The notes beneath the pieces were generated by a model. It was not told the origin of the DNA. It did not search any database and saw only the letters and a list, made by a program, of their open reading frames with translations. DNA of 64,000 nucleotides from QYQD01 sp040754095 (lineage in GTDB: Bacteria > Desulfobacterota > QYQD01): NCBI GenBank assembly GCA_040754095.1, contig JBFMFO010000013.1, positions 8,270-72,269 of the forward strand, written 5' to 3'. The translations under genes and the position numbers were made by a program. Positions 8,466 to 17,497 of this stretch are shown here, one piece after another; positions within the stretch are counted from its first letter, which is position 1; each line of letters begins with the position of its first letter.

Positions 8466-9182
8466 GTGGCAAAACTGGCGGTAAATGTCGATCACATAGC
8501 TACAGTGCGCCAGGCCCGGCGTACTATAGAACCGGATCCGGTGGCAGCCGCGGCCATAGCTGAACTGGCCGGGGCAGAAGGGATAATCATACATCTGCGT
8601 GAAGACCGGAGACATATCCAGGACAGAGACCTCCATATCCTGAAACAGACCGTAAAGACCAAACTAAATCTGGAGATGGCCGCCACGAAAGAGATGATTC
8701 GCATCGCCGGCCAAACCAGACCGGACATGGTTACCCTCGTTCCGGAAAAAAGGGAGGAATTAACCACCGAAGGCGGCCTGGACATAAGCCGGAAATCTTT
8801 ATTGAAAAAGGCGATAACCACACTCAAGAAAGACGGCATATTAATAAGCCTTTTCATCAATCCGGAACCGGCTGATGTCAAGGTTTCACAAGGATTAGGC
8901 GCTGACTTTGTAGAGATACATACCGGGCGCTACGCCGATGCCCAAAATGAGGCCGAAAAGGAGAGGGAATTATCCCGTATCAGAAAGGCCGTGGAAACCG
9001 CCCATAGGCTAAAGCTCAGGATCAATGCCGGTCATGGCCTTAATTATACAAACATCAAGCCGCTGGTGGCCTGGCCGGAGATAGAGGAATTCAGCATCGG
9101 CCATAGCATCATAGGGCGGGCTGTCTTAGTGGGTATAGAAAAGGCGGTAAGGGAGATGCTGGCCTTAATCAGACAGGGGTGA
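8466..9182 (+). CDS. pdxJ: Pyridoxine 5'-phosphate synthase PdxJ
   Basis: PdxJ condenses 1-deoxyxylulose 5-phosphate with 3-amino-2-oxopropyl phosphate to form pyridoxine 5'-phosphate. The substrate DXP comes from Dxs, also encoded in this window. Family motifs are clear: LAVNVDHIATVRQARR at the N-terminus, FVEIHTGRYA near residue 155 and RINAGHGLNYTN near residue 190. Start is GTG at 8466 behind AAGGAGG. The 238-residue length fits the family. It probably forms one transcription unit with phoH and ybeY. Confidence 0.96.
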   Translation: MAKLAVNVDHIATVRQARRTIEPDPVAAAAIAELAGAEGIIIHLREDRRHIQDRDLHILKQTVKTKLNLEMAATKEMIRIAGQTRPDMVTLVPEKREELTTEGGLDISRKSLLKKAITTLKKDGILISLFINPEPADVKVSQGLGADFVEIHTGRYADAQNEAEKERELSRIRKAVETAHRLKLRINAGHGLNYTNIKPLVAWPEIEEFSIGHSIIGRAVLVGIEKAVREMLALIRQG

Positions 9183-9197
9183 TAAGTGATGTGTCAA

Positions 9198-9300
9198 GAG
9201 GGTGGTTTCGGGTTTCGGGTTGCGAGTTACGAGTTTGTTAACCCGAAACCCGCAATGCGTAACCAGAAAGCTGATCGCTGACTGCTGAATGCTGACGGCT
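9198..9300. repeat. Heptamer repeats between pdxJ and acpS
   Basis: Two different 7-base families sit side by side. First come GGTTTCG GGTTTCG GGTTGCG AGTTACG units with a short complementary arm (AACCCGAAACCCG). Then follow GCTGATC GCTGACT GCTGAAT GCTGACG units that end eight bases before the acpS ATG. Confidence 0.75.
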
Positions 9301-9307
9301 ATTTATT

Positions 9308-9694
9308 ATGATCTATGGCATGGGCACAGATATCGTTAAGATCGCCCGCGTCCGCGAGGCGTTGACAAAGTTCGGAACCCGTTTCCAGGAAAGGATTTTT
9401 ACGCCGATCGAAAATGCCTATTGTCTTAAAAAAAAGGAACCGCACCTGCATTATGCCCTTCGCTTTGCGGCCAAGGAGGCCTTTGCCAAGGCGATTGGCC
9501 TGGGGATGCGGTCTGGTATAACCTGGAGAGACATCGAGATATCCAATGAGGCATCCGGAAAGCCGACATTGAACCTATATGGGCCAAGTGCTGAACTCTG
9601 TGCAAGGCTGGCCATACAACGAAAATTTGTCAGTCTTTCCCATGAAAGAGATTATGGCATAGCCGTGGTTATCCTCGAAACGGATAGCTCGTAG
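9308..9694 (+). CDS. acpS: Holo-[acyl-carrier-protein] synthase AcpS
   Basis: AcpS transfers 4'-phosphopantetheine from CoA to acyl carrier protein. The magnesium- and substrate-binding signatures are present: GMGTDIVKIARV at the N-terminus and RFAAKEAFAKAIG near residue 52. The 128-residue length is normal. It has no clear ribosome site because the upstream sequence is a heptamer repeat reaching almost to the ATG. Confidence 0.94.
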   Translation: MIYGMGTDIVKIARVREALTKFGTRFQERIFTPIENAYCLKKKEPHLHYALRFAAKEAFAKAIGLGMRSGITWRDIEISNEASGKPTLNLYGPSAELCARLAIQRKFVSLSHERDYGIAVVILETDSS

Positions 9695-9703
9695 TTATCC
9701 TGT

Positions 9704-9803
9704 TATACGTTTACTGTTGTCCGTAAGAAATCATAAGGGTCTATGCGACCTGAAAACCGTCTTTTTCGGGAACGGTGAACGGTGAACGGTCAACGGTGAA
9801 CGG
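9704..9803. repeat. GGTGAAC-family heptamer repeat
   Basis: The right arm is GGTGAACGGTGAACGGTCAAC, a 7-base unit repeated at least four times. The left part has a degenerate complementary arm (GTTTACTGTTGTCCG). Between them lies a core with CCGTCTTTTTCGG. Related cores occur at 27100-27135 and 42705-42725. Confidence 0.75.
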
Positions 9804-9826
9804 TTACGTTATCCCGGAGGTTTTGC

Positions 9827-11425
9827 ATGAAGCTCGTTACTGCATCTGAGATGAGAGAGATAGATAGAACCGCCATCGAGAGATACGGCATCCCCGGCCC
9901 GGTACTTATGGAAAATGCGGGACGCGGTGCGGCCGAGGCCATCCTCACAGCCAGGCCTGAACTAAGATATGGACAAAAGGTGGCCATCTTCTCCGGCCCG
10001 GGCAATAATGGCGGTGACGGTTTCGTCATCGCCCGCTGGCTCGCCGAAAGAGGCGTACTGCTTACCGTCTATCTCCTCACCTCCCCGGAGAAGCTCAAGG
10101 GGGATGCCTTAATTAATTATAGGATCATTAAGCATCTCAACATCCCGGTCATCGCCGTCCCCGGCGATCAGGAATGGGCAAGATACCAGGATCGGGCGGC
10201 GAGCGAAAATGTCTTTTTTATTGATGCCATCTTTGGCACCGGCCTTAAAGGAGACGTCCGGGGGGTAATGGCCACAGTTATAAACTGGCTGAATGAGCTA
10301 AAGAAGCCGGTCTGGTCTCTTGATATCCCATCCGGTCTGGATGCCGATACAGGCCGGCCTTTGGGCACAGCGGTGAAGTCGGATTGCACCATAACCTTCG
10401 GCCTCCCCAAGATCGGCCAGATAGTCTCTTCAGGGCCGGAATTTATCGGCTCCCTCAAGATAATAGACATAGGAATACCGGCAAGGGCCATAGAAGAAAA
10501 TAGAATCCGCCGCGAACTTCTCGACCGGAATATATGCTATGACTGGATTTTGCCCCGGCCGCCGGACAGCCATAAGGGCACCTATGGCCACGTCCTGATT
10601 ATTGCCGGTTCACCCGGAAAGAGCGGCGCGGCCATCCTCACCTGCCTGGGGGCCTTACGCTCCGGAGCCGGATTAGTCACGTGCGGCCTGCCGAAGGGCC
10701 TCAACCCTGTATTTGAAACTAAAGTGACCGAGGCTATGAGTGAGCCGCTTCCTGAGACTATTGACGGCACCCTTTCCACCGCCGCTTATGATCGTATTAT
10801 AGAACTCATAGAGAACAAAAAGGTCCTGGCCATCGGGCCCGGCCTCTCCCTTCATCCTGAGACTCAGGCCCTCATACGACGTTTGGTGGCCGAAGCAGAT
10901 ATCCCTATGGTTATTGATGCCGACGCCGTAAGGGCCATAAAAGGATATTTGCATATATTAAAAGAAAGCATTAATATACGTATTTTAACACCACATCCGG
11001 GTGAAATGGGCTGGCTGGCTGGCAAAAAAACCTGGGAGATACAGGAAAACCGCCTGTCTATGGCCGAAGCGCTATCAAAAGAATATGGTATCTATACCGT
11101 GCTCAAGGGAGCAGCTACGCTAATTGCGGCCCCTAACGGAGAAACGGCCGTAAACTCTACCGGCGGCCCCGCCCTGGCCAGCGGGGGCATGGGGGATGTA
11201 TTGACCGGAACGATCGCGGGATTTATGGCTCAGGGGTACAACCCTTTCCGGGCGGCCTGCCTGGGGGTGTTCTGCCATGGACTGGCCGGTGACAGATTAT
11301 CCGGTCAGAAGAAAATTTCCGGAATCCTGGCCACGGAAGTAGCCCAAGCCATACCCGGGATCCTGGCTGCACTTCGCACCCCCGGAGACAACGCACATGG
11401 CCAAAGCGATAACCGTCACCTGTAA
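9827..11425 (+). CDS. nnrD: Bifunctional NAD(P)H-hydrate repair enzyme (epimerase + ADP-dependent dehydratase)
   Basis: A fusion of 532 residues repairs damaged NAD(P)H hydrates. The N-terminal YjeF_N epimerase domain (about residues 1-215) shows GPGNNGGDGFVIARWL. The C-terminal ribokinase-like dehydratase (about 230-515) shows HKGTYGHVLIIAGS and the catalytic GGMGDVLTGTIAGF. The ATG at 9827 has CCGGAGG upstream. It overlaps tsaE by 29 bases. Confidence 0.95.
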   Translation: MKLVTASEMREIDRTAIERYGIPGPVLMENAGRGAAEAILTARPELRYGQKVAIFSGPGNNGGDGFVIARWLAERGVLLTVYLLTSPEKLKGDALINYRIIKHLNIPVIAVPGDQEWARYQDRAASENVFFIDAIFGTGLKGDVRGVMATVINWLNELKKPVWSLDIPSGLDADTGRPLGTAVKSDCTITFGLPKIGQIVSSGPEFIGSLKIIDIGIPARAIEENRIRRELLDRNICYDWILPRPPDSHKGTYGHVLIIAGSPGKSGAAILTCLGALRSGAGLVTCGLPKGLNPVFETKVTEAMSEPLPETIDGTLSTAAYDRIIELIENKKVLAIGPGLSLHPETQALIRRLVAEADIPMVIDADAVRAIKGYLHILKESINIRILTPHPGEMGWLAGKKTWEIQENRLSMAEALSKEYGIYTVLKGAATLIAAPNGETAVNSTGGPALASGGMGDVLTGTIAGFMAQGYNPFRAACLGVFCHGLAGDRLSGQKKISGILATEVAQAIPGILAALRTPGDNAHGQSDNRHL

Positions 11426-11879
11426 AAATCCCGGTGAGACCTTTAACCTGGGTATCGGCCTGGGGGAAATTTTAGCGGGCGGCGACGTGGTGACTTTACA
11501 AGGCGAACTTGGGGCCGGTAAGACCTGGTTCACCAAAGGAATCGCCCACGGATTGGGGATAACTGATACCAATGCCGTAACCAGCCCCTCTTTTACCATA
11601 ATTAACGAATACCAGGGGCGTTTGCCGCTATTTCACATGGATTTTTACCGGCTGGAAAACAAAGAGGCGGCATCTGATCTGGGACTGGAAGAATATCTCT
11701 ATGGGCAAGGAGTGACCGTAATAGAATGGCCGGAACGTCTGGCCGGGATTATACCTGCCGGCCGTCTGGAAGTCCGCTTTATATTTTCGGCGGAAGATAA
11801 AAGAGAGATTGAACTTATACCCCATGGTAAAGACTGGGAAGAAAGAATTGCAAAAATTGCCGAAAATTTAGTATTGTAA
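11397..11879 (+). CDS. tsaE: tRNA threonylcarbamoyladenosine biosynthesis ATPase TsaE
   Basis: TsaE is the ATPase partner of TsaB/TsaD in t6A37 tRNA modification. The Walker A motif GELGAGKTWFTKG is near residue 38, followed by the typical SPSFTIINEY and HMDFYRL segments and a late VIEWPERL. The 160-residue length is normal. Its ATG lies inside the end of nnrD, which implies translational coupling. A heptamer repeat follows directly. Confidence 0.94.
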   Translation: MAKAITVTCKNPGETFNLGIGLGEILAGGDVVTLQGELGAGKTWFTKGIAHGLGITDTNAVTSPSFTIINEYQGRLPLFHMDFYRLENKEAASDLGLEEYLYGQGVTVIEWPERLAGIIPAGRLEVRFIFSAEDKREIELIPHGKDWEERIAKIAENLVL

Positions 11880-11887
11880 TTAGTTTC

Positions 11888-12010
11888 TATCCGGAAATCC
11901 AAGAGTTCCGGATGGAGCAGTCAGCACTCAGCTATCAGCATTCAGCTCAACTGATTGTTTGTCTTAGGTTTTTGCTGATGACTGACCGCTGATCGCTGAA
12001 AGCTGGAAGC
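11888..12010. repeat. Composite heptamer repeat (GCTGANN family), reverse orientation of core
   Basis: Begins with CATCCGGAAATCC near its left edge as a hairpin, then TCAGCNN units. The core is in inverted orientation (complement of GACAAACAATCAGTTGAGC, 11942-11963). GCTGANN units follow up to about 12010. It lies between tsaE and lysC and ends about 30 bases before the lysC start. Confidence 0.8.
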
Positions 12011-12041
12011 TAAGTAAGGCATTGGAGGAGAATTCTGAAGC

Positions 12042-13280
12042 ATGGCTTTAATCGTACAAAAATACGGCGGGACATCGGTCGGTGATACAGAGAGGATCAG
12101 ACGGGTAGTCCGGAGGGTCATCGAAACCAAAAAACAGGGAAACGACGTGGTGGTCGTGCTTTCCGCCATGTCCGGCGAAACAAATAAGCTTATCTCACTG
12201 GCCCATCAGATAACTGAAGACCCTGATCCGCGCGAACTGGATGTACTTGTTTCTACGGGTGAGCAAATAACCATCGCCCTCTTTGCCATAGCCGCCAAAA
12301 CCATGGGCTGCGATGCCCGTTCTTTTCTCGGCCACCAGGTCCGTATTCTAACCGACAACGCCTATGGCAAGGCCCGTATTACAGATATTGATACATCTCT
12401 GATTAGAGAAAACCTGAGACAGGGACGTATTATAGTTATTGCCGGGTTCCAGGGCATAGATGCCGATGGGAATATTACCACCCTGGGACGGGGCGGATCA
12501 GACACTACAGCGGTTGCGGTAGCGTCCGCACTGGGCGCCGATTTATGCGAGATATTTACAGACGTAGAAGGGGTCTTTACCACCGATCCCAATGTCTGTT
12601 CCAATGCCCGCAAGATAGATCGCATCTCTTATGATGAGCTGCTGGAAATGGCCAGCCTGGGGGCAAAGGTCATGGAGATCCGGTCGGTAGAATTTGCAAA
12701 ACGATATAATGTTCCCATGCATATACGTTCATCTTTCAACAACAATCCAGGGACAATGGTTGTACAGGAGGAAGAAGAAATGGAAGATAGAGTGGTGACG
12801 GGCGTGACCTATAACAAAAGCGAGGCCCGCATTACCCTGACCAAGGTGCCGGACAAGCCGGGCATTGCTGCCAGGATATTCACACCTATTTCAGATGCCA
12901 ACATTGCTGTGGATATGATTATTCAGAACACCCGGGCCTCAGACCTGACCGATCTCACCTTTACCGTACCCAGGGCCGATTTCAGAAAGGCCATGGAGAT
13001 AGTGCAACGGCTCGGAAAAGAGATCGGCTGTGAACGCGTTATGGGTGATGAGAATATCGCCAAGGTCTCCCTGATCGGTCTGGGTATGCGTAACCACGTA
13101 GGTATCGCCGGCAAGATGTTTGGCACCCTGGCCACGCACAACATAAACATCATGATGATAAGCACCTCTGAAATAAAGATTTCAGCAATTATAGACGAGA
13201 AATATACCGAACTGGCCGTGCGTGTCCTGCATGATGCATTCGAATTGGGAGGCACAAAAGACATGCCGGAAACCACGTAG
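12042..13280 (+). CDS. lysC: Aspartate kinase LysC
   Basis: Aspartate kinase phosphorylates L-aspartate, opening the lysine, threonine and methionine pathways. The signature KYGGTSVGDTERI is at the N-terminus, followed by the GRGGSDTTAVAVA and TDVEGVFTTDP segments of the kinase domain (about residues 1-235). Two ACT regulatory domains follow (about 265-405), so feedback inhibition is likely. A good GGAGGAG lies about 12 bases before the ATG. It is followed by cimA. Confidence 0.96.
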   Translation: MALIVQKYGGTSVGDTERIRRVVRRVIETKKQGNDVVVVLSAMSGETNKLISLAHQITEDPDPRELDVLVSTGEQITIALFAIAAKTMGCDARSFLGHQVRILTDNAYGKARITDIDTSLIRENLRQGRIIVIAGFQGIDADGNITTLGRGGSDTTAVAVASALGADLCEIFTDVEGVFTTDPNVCSNARKIDRISYDELLEMASLGAKVMEIRSVEFAKRYNVPMHIRSSFNNNPGTMVVQEEEEMEDRVVTGVTYNKSEARITLTKVPDKPGIAARIFTPISDANIAVDMIIQNTRASDLTDLTFTVPRADFRKAMEIVQRLGKEIGCERVMGDENIAKVSLIGLGMRNHVGIAGKMFGTLATHNINIMMISTSEIKISAIIDEKYTELAVRVLHDAFELGGTKDMPETT

Positions 13281-13283
13281 TAA

Positions 13284-13312
13284 ATTCGAATTTCGAATTT
13301 CGAATTTTTAAG
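13284..13312. repeat. TTCGAAT heptamer triplet
   Basis: ATTCGAATTTCGAATTTCGAAT is a 7-base unit repeated three times in the 43-base gap between lysC and cimA. More degenerate members of the family occur at 61340-61480 and 62670-62930. Confidence 0.7.
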
Positions 13313-13323
13313 AGGTATCAAGA

Positions 13324-14913
13324 ATGCGACGTATGGAAATCTATGATACTACATTAAGAGACGGCACCCAGGCCGAAGATTTTAACGTTTCGGTCGAAGA
13401 CAAGGTACGGATTTCTCTAAAGCTCGATGAATTAGGTATCCACTATATCGAGGGTGGGTGGCCCGGGTCAAACCCCAAGGACGTACAGTTCTTTAAGGAA
13501 ATAAGAAATTACGCCCTTTCCTCGGCCAGGATTACGGCCTTTGGCAGCACCCATAATCCGCGTAACACACCGGAACAAGATGTTAACCTGCGCGCCCTTG
13601 TAGAGGCACAGACAGAGGTTATTACTATCTTTGGCAAGACCTGGGATGTCCACGTACGTGATGCCCTCCGTATCAGCCTGGAGCGCAACCTGGAGATAAT
13701 CCGTGACTCCGTGGCTTATCTCCGTCCCCATGTGAAGAAGCTTTTTTACGATGCCGAACATTTCTTTGACGGATTTAAGGCCCAGCCGGATTATGCCCTG
13801 GCCACGCTGAGGCAGGCCGTCTCTGCCGGTGTGGACTGCCTTGTCCTCTGTGATACCAATGGCGGGACGCTGCCCCAGGAAGTGGCCAAGATCATTAATA
13901 AAGTAAAAAAAGAATTTAAAAATGTCTCCTTTGGCATTCATACCCACAACGATAGCGGATTGGCGGTGGCTAATTCCCTGGTTGCCGCGGAGCTGGGGGC
14001 TTCTCAGGTACAGGGGACGATGAACGGCTATGGTGAACGCTGCGGGAACGCCAACCTGTGTACGATCGTTCCCACCCTGATGCTGAAAATGAAGATACCA
14101 TGCATCACAGATGAGCAGCTCACCAGGCTCAGTGAGATATCGCGGTTTATAACGGAAATTGCCAACCTGCCCCACAACAAATATCAACCCTATGTAGGGG
14201 CCAGCGCCTTTGCTCACAAGGGAGGCATCCACGTAAGCGCCGTGCAGAGAAATCCGGAGACCTATGAACACATCCGTCCGGAAAAGGTGGGAAATATACA
14301 GCGGATACTTATATCCGACCTCTCCGGAAAGAGCAATATCCTCCATAAGGCCATGCGGTACGGCCTGGACCTCGAAAGTCGTGATCCGGTTGTACTGGAG
14401 ATATTGAAGCAACTCAAGGAACTGGAAAATCAGGGATATCAGTTTGAAGGGGCCGAGGCCTCCTTTGAACTCTTGATGCAAAGGGCCCTCGGTACGCAGA
14501 AAAAATATTTCGATCTTCTTGGGTTCCGAGTCATTGACCAGAAATCAAAAGAAGACGATGAGGCGCAGGCGGAAGCAACCATCATGCTTGGAGTCGGCGG
14601 GAAGGTTGAGCATACGGCCGCCATCGGCAATGGGCCGGTAAACGCCCTGGACAACGCCATTCGTAAGGCCCTGGAAAAGTTTTATCCGGAACTCAAGGAA
14701 ATGCACCTTGATGATTATAAGGTGCGCGTCATCCCTGATAAGACCGGCACCGGCGCCCGGGTAAGGGTGCTTATCGAAAGCAGCGACAGGGAAGATACCT
14801 GGGGCACGGTGGGCGTTTCCACAGACATTATCGAGGCCAGTTGGCAGGCCCTCGTGGACGGCATTAATTATAAGTTCCTTAAAGACAGGAAGAAGAAAAA
14901 GGGCCTAAATTAA
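13324..14913 (+). CDS. cimA: (R)-citramalate synthase CimA
   Basis: CimA condenses pyruvate and acetyl-CoA to citramalate, the threonine-independent entry to isoleucine. The catalytic HMGL-like TIM barrel opens with YDTTLRDGTQAEDFN. The CDTNGG and GIHTHNDSGLAVAN motifs are present, the latter carrying metal-binding histidines. The C-terminal LeuA-type allosteric domain covers about residues 400-520. Length is 529 residues. The RDGTQAED start and the lack of other isoleucine genes nearby support CimA over LeuA. Confidence 0.94.
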   Translation: MRRMEIYDTTLRDGTQAEDFNVSVEDKVRISLKLDELGIHYIEGGWPGSNPKDVQFFKEIRNYALSSARITAFGSTHNPRNTPEQDVNLRALVEAQTEVITIFGKTWDVHVRDALRISLERNLEIIRDSVAYLRPHVKKLFYDAEHFFDGFKAQPDYALATLRQAVSAGVDCLVLCDTNGGTLPQEVAKIINKVKKEFKNVSFGIHTHNDSGLAVANSLVAAELGASQVQGTMNGYGERCGNANLCTIVPTLMLKMKIPCITDEQLTRLSEISRFITEIANLPHNKYQPYVGASAFAHKGGIHVSAVQRNPETYEHIRPEKVGNIQRILISDLSGKSNILHKAMRYGLDLESRDPVVLEILKQLKELENQGYQFEGAEASFELLMQRALGTQKKYFDLLGFRVIDQKSKEDDEAQAEATIMLGVGGKVEHTAAIGNGPVNALDNAIRKALEKFYPELKEMHLDDYKVRVIPDKTGTGARVRVLIESSDREDTWGTVGVSTDIIEASWQALVDGINYKFLKDRKKKKGLN

Positions 14914-14923
14914 TTAGTGTTCA

Positions 14924-15036
14924 TCCGGAAACTACCGTTTCCGGATTCACGCTTTCAGCCATCAGCCGTCAGCTCTCAGCAAAAAATCAAGACAACCAGC
15001 ATCTTAAGCTGAACGCTGAGCGCTGATAGCTGACCG
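14924..15036. repeat. Composite heptamer repeat (GCTGANN family)
   Basis: A CATCCGGAAACT/GTTTCCGGAT hairpin is followed by TCAGCNN units, the A-rich core GACAACCAGCATCTTAAGC (14991-15009) and GCTGANN units. The right-hand hairpin seen in the full copies is missing. The array ends just before the next start codon. Confidence 0.82.
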
Positions 15037-15043
15037 CCACATA

Positions 15044-15628
15044 ATGAAACCCCCAATAATCATGACCAGATACGAGCAACAGGCCGTCCTCTTATTGGCC
15101 GTCGTCCTGCTCGGTGTCTATCTTTACCTCTCTTATGGCAGAACTCCCGGGTCAGTCTTATCTCCAGAGTCATTTTCCACCCAGGGTCTGAAATACGTCC
15201 GGGTCATGGGTGAGGTCCGATCTCCCGGCCTCTATACTTTCTACTTTCAACCATCAGTCAAGGAAGTAATTGAACGGGCCGGCGGCCTAAGACACAATCC
15301 CTTGCCCTCCCCTGCCCTCCCGTCACATAAAGCGCCTACCGCTACAAAGCTTCTGGTTACCCCTAACCCGGAGGGGACAGATGAGGTTAAAATTATTCCC
15401 ATGACTAATCCCGAACGCCTTCTCCTGGGCATACCCATGCCCTTAAACACGGCCACGGAACAAAATCTGGAACTCATCCCCGGCATCGGGCCGCAACTTG
15501 CCCGGCGCATCATTATCTTCCGCGAACAAAATGGACCGTACAAAGACATCGCTGATCTTATGAATGTCAAGGGGATCGGGGAAAAGAAATTAAAAGAAAT
15601 AGCGCCTTATGTAACTGCAGAAAACTAA
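15044..15628 (+). CDS. ComEA-like helix-hairpin-helix protein
   Basis: A 194-residue protein has one N-terminal membrane span (about residues 13-30), an SLBB-like segment (YVRVMGEVRSPGLYTF, near 50-66) and a C-terminal double helix-hairpin-helix (about 137-190, LIPGIGPQLARRI and NVKGIGEKKLKEIAPYV). This matches ComEA-type DNA-binding proteins of the natural transformation system, anchored outside the inner membrane. A Pro/Ser-rich linker joins the two parts. No other competence gene is adjacent. Confidence 0.85.
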   Translation: MKPPIIMTRYEQQAVLLLAVVLLGVYLYLSYGRTPGSVLSPESFSTQGLKYVRVMGEVRSPGLYTFYFQPSVKEVIERAGGLRHNPLPSPALPSHKAPTATKLLVTPNPEGTDEVKIIPMTNPERLLLGIPMPLNTATEQNLELIPGIGPQLARRIIIFREQNGPYKDIADLMNVKGIGEKKLKEIAPYVTAEN

Positions 15629-15717
15629 ACCCCTCCACTTTTCGTGCTTTCACCTCAAAATATCTTTTATCTGTCGTTCCGTGCTTGACCCCGCATATGT
15701 GCAAATCTTTACACACA

Positions 15718-15756
15718 GTGGAAATGAAGTTCTCACAATTGGTATTTCATTTCCAC
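15718..15756. promoter_or_regulatory. Putative activator site upstream of PEP-CTERM gene 1
   Basis: Inverted repeat GTGGAAATGAA ... TTCATTTCCAC with 17 bases between arms, preceded by GTGCAAATCTTTACACA. The same GTGGAAA/TTTCCAC theme occurs upstream of three other PEP-CTERM genes here. It lies about 100 bases before the sigma-54 promoter, the usual position of an enhancer. It is otherwise inside the 326-base non-coding gap after the ComEA-like gene. Confidence 0.6.
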
Positions 15757-15852
15757 TTCTTAATCGGTTGACGGCCCATACCAGATTTTCTTATTTATTA
15801 TAACTAATTGACAACGTTATACTTATTACATCCCGGAATCATTTTAAATACA

Positions 15853-15870
15853 TTGGCATAAAAGTTGCTT
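15853..15870 (+). promoter_or_regulatory. Sigma-54 (-24/-12) promoter of PEP-CTERM gene 1
   Basis: TTGGCATAAAAGTTGCTT matches the TGGCAC-N5-TTGC consensus with exact GG-GC spacing. It is about 85 bases before the start codon. Confidence 0.75.
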
Positions 15871-15954
15871 TTTATTATTTGAGCAAAAAGTGCCGGTAAC
15901 AATCACTGTTGCCATATGGCATGTGGGCATCGCATTACATCTCAGGAGAACAGC

Positions 15955-16728
15955 ATGAAAAAGCGGTTGGCTTTGCTTGTTTTATTGATCATTTTTGTCT
16001 CGTCACAGGCTTTTGCGATAGAGATCCCCTTTAGCGATACTTCTTACTATTGGCCTACCTGGGAAAACGGAACGACTGATGATACTAGGGATACCATTGG
16101 AATACCAAATTTTACCGGAGGTAAGGTATCTATATCAAGCAATGGTCACCTTGAAAACATTTGCTTTAATTATAAGGCAGATAATTACCTGAGTATTTGG
16201 AATGTCCTGAAACCGAGCGACCTTTTTATTGATATTGGAGCGGATAATACCTGGGACTATCTGGTGAAGACAAATGGGCAAAAAACAGCGGGCGATTACG
16301 GTCTTTTCTCTATTAATATTTCCTCGATAAAGGGTGACAATGACTCATCCTATATACTTTCGGGTAATGACAATACAGGTACTTGGTCTGGTTACTATAT
16401 CAGGGACAGTCACCCAATTGCGATTAATGTAGGCACCTCCACTACTGCACAAACTACCTATTTTTCAGGCTGGCAAATCCCCGGGGCAACAGGCACTGAA
16501 GTCATCTCCTTTTTTGACTTCTCAGATTATCCAATATACCTTGGTTCGGATGACTTCATTATCAGCTGGACCGTGAATTGTTCCAACGATGTAGTCTATG
16601 AAAAGTTTACGGGAGGCGGCACTCCGGTTCCTGAACCGGCTACCATGACCCTTTTAGGTTCCGGGCTGATAGGCTTGGCCGCGCTCGGCAGAAAAAAAAT
16701 TTCTAAAAAAATAAATGCTAGGCCATAA
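15955..16728 (+). CDS. PEP-CTERM sorting domain protein 1
   Basis: Exported protein of 257 residues. The ATG at 15955 follows CAGGAG and opens a clean signal peptide (MKKRLALLVLLIIFVSSQAFA). The C-terminus is a PEP-CTERM tail: VPEPATMTLLGSGLIGLAAL, then a lysine-rich end. That predicts processing by an exosortase and exposure at the surface or in the matrix. The middle is Asp/Asn/Ser/Thr-rich, without a domain I recognise. An upstream extension to 15916 is not supported. No exosortase gene is in the window. Confidence 0.88.
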   Translation: MKKRLALLVLLIIFVSSQAFAIEIPFSDTSYYWPTWENGTTDDTRDTIGIPNFTGGKVSISSNGHLENICFNYKADNYLSIWNVLKPSDLFIDIGADNTWDYLVKTNGQKTAGDYGLFSINISSIKGDNDSSYILSGNDNTGTWSGYYIRDSHPIAINVGTSTTAQTTYFSGWQIPGATGTEVISFFDFSDYPIYLGSDDFIISWTVNCSNDVVYEKFTGGGTPVPEPATMTLLGSGLIGLAALGRKKISKKINARP

Positions 16729-16870
16729 GAAATTAATCTGGTAGCCTGAGTGCCGAAAAGAACCACTTTGTGGGCACCATTTGAAGTCGATAAATGTTTC
16801 CTTGGGCCTGCCAGAATCAGAGGCAGACTTGGCCTTCAAAAAAGAGGCCGAGGAACCGATAAAAGGAATA

Positions 16871-17497
16871 ATGACAATGAAAAAGAGATTATTCGCAGGA
16901 TTGGTCATAGGATTTTTTATAACCTGGATAACTGGAACGGCAGAAGCTATACAGCTAACACCATCATCGGTTACGGGCACTGGAACTTTTAACAACTCAG
17001 TTTCAATTCTGTACAATAACTATATCCCTCCCGAAGGGACTCTCTGGACAACAAATACAGTTTGGTGGTATGGCACATCACCTACTTTTACTTTCGATTA
17101 TGGCATGACATTTCATATCGAAGATATACATCTTTCTATTGACAATAATGATACATACAGGGTGGACTATTCGCCGGATAATCAAAACTGGAGCGAATTG
17201 TTCACAATTGCCAGTTCGTACGGTGAGATAGGGTGGGGCATGGACACTATGAACACTATTTTCGGTGATCCTGAATACATTTCGCAAATTGATTTTGTTA
17301 ATCCTATTTCAGCCCAATACCTCCGCATTTATGCCACAGGAGGAGATAATAAGTATTCAGTCGGTGAATTTCAGGCTTTCGGTACAACTCCAGTCCCTGA
17401 ACCTGCCACTATGCTTCTCTTTGGTACAGGTATAGCGGGCCTTGCCGGAACCAGGCTAAAAAGAAGGAAAAGGATATCCGAAAACCTGACCTTCTAG
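16871..17497 (+). CDS. PEP-CTERM protein 2 with discoidin-like domain
   Basis: Exported protein of about 208 residues. Signal peptide MTMKKRLFAGLVIGFFITWI with cleavage near AEA. Residues about 70-170 resemble an F5/8 type C (discoidin) fold (YRVDYSPDNQNWSEL, AQYLRIYATGGDNKY), which in relatives binds carbohydrate. The tail is VPEPATMLLFGTGIAGLAG followed by KRRKR. Starts at 16871 (AAGGA four bases upstream) and 16877 are equally possible. No separate promoter is seen, so it may be read from the promoter of gene 1. Its stop overlaps the stop of the opposing ISL3 remnant. Confidence 0.82.
   Translation: MTMKKRLFAGLVIGFFITWITGTAEAIQLTPSSVTGTGTFNNSVSILYNNYIPPEGTLWTTNTVWWYGTSPTFTFDYGMTFHIEDIHLSIDNNDTYRVDYSPDNQNWSELFTIASSYGEIGWGMDTMNTIFGDPEYISQIDFVNPISAQYLRIYATGGDNKYSVGEFQAFGTTPVPEPATMLLFGTGIAGLAGTRLKRRKRISENLTF

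Noticed and set aside
11888..12010. Lysine riboswitch before lysC
   Set aside because: The whole gap is occupied by the heptamer repeat and shows none of the lysine riboswitch conserved blocks.
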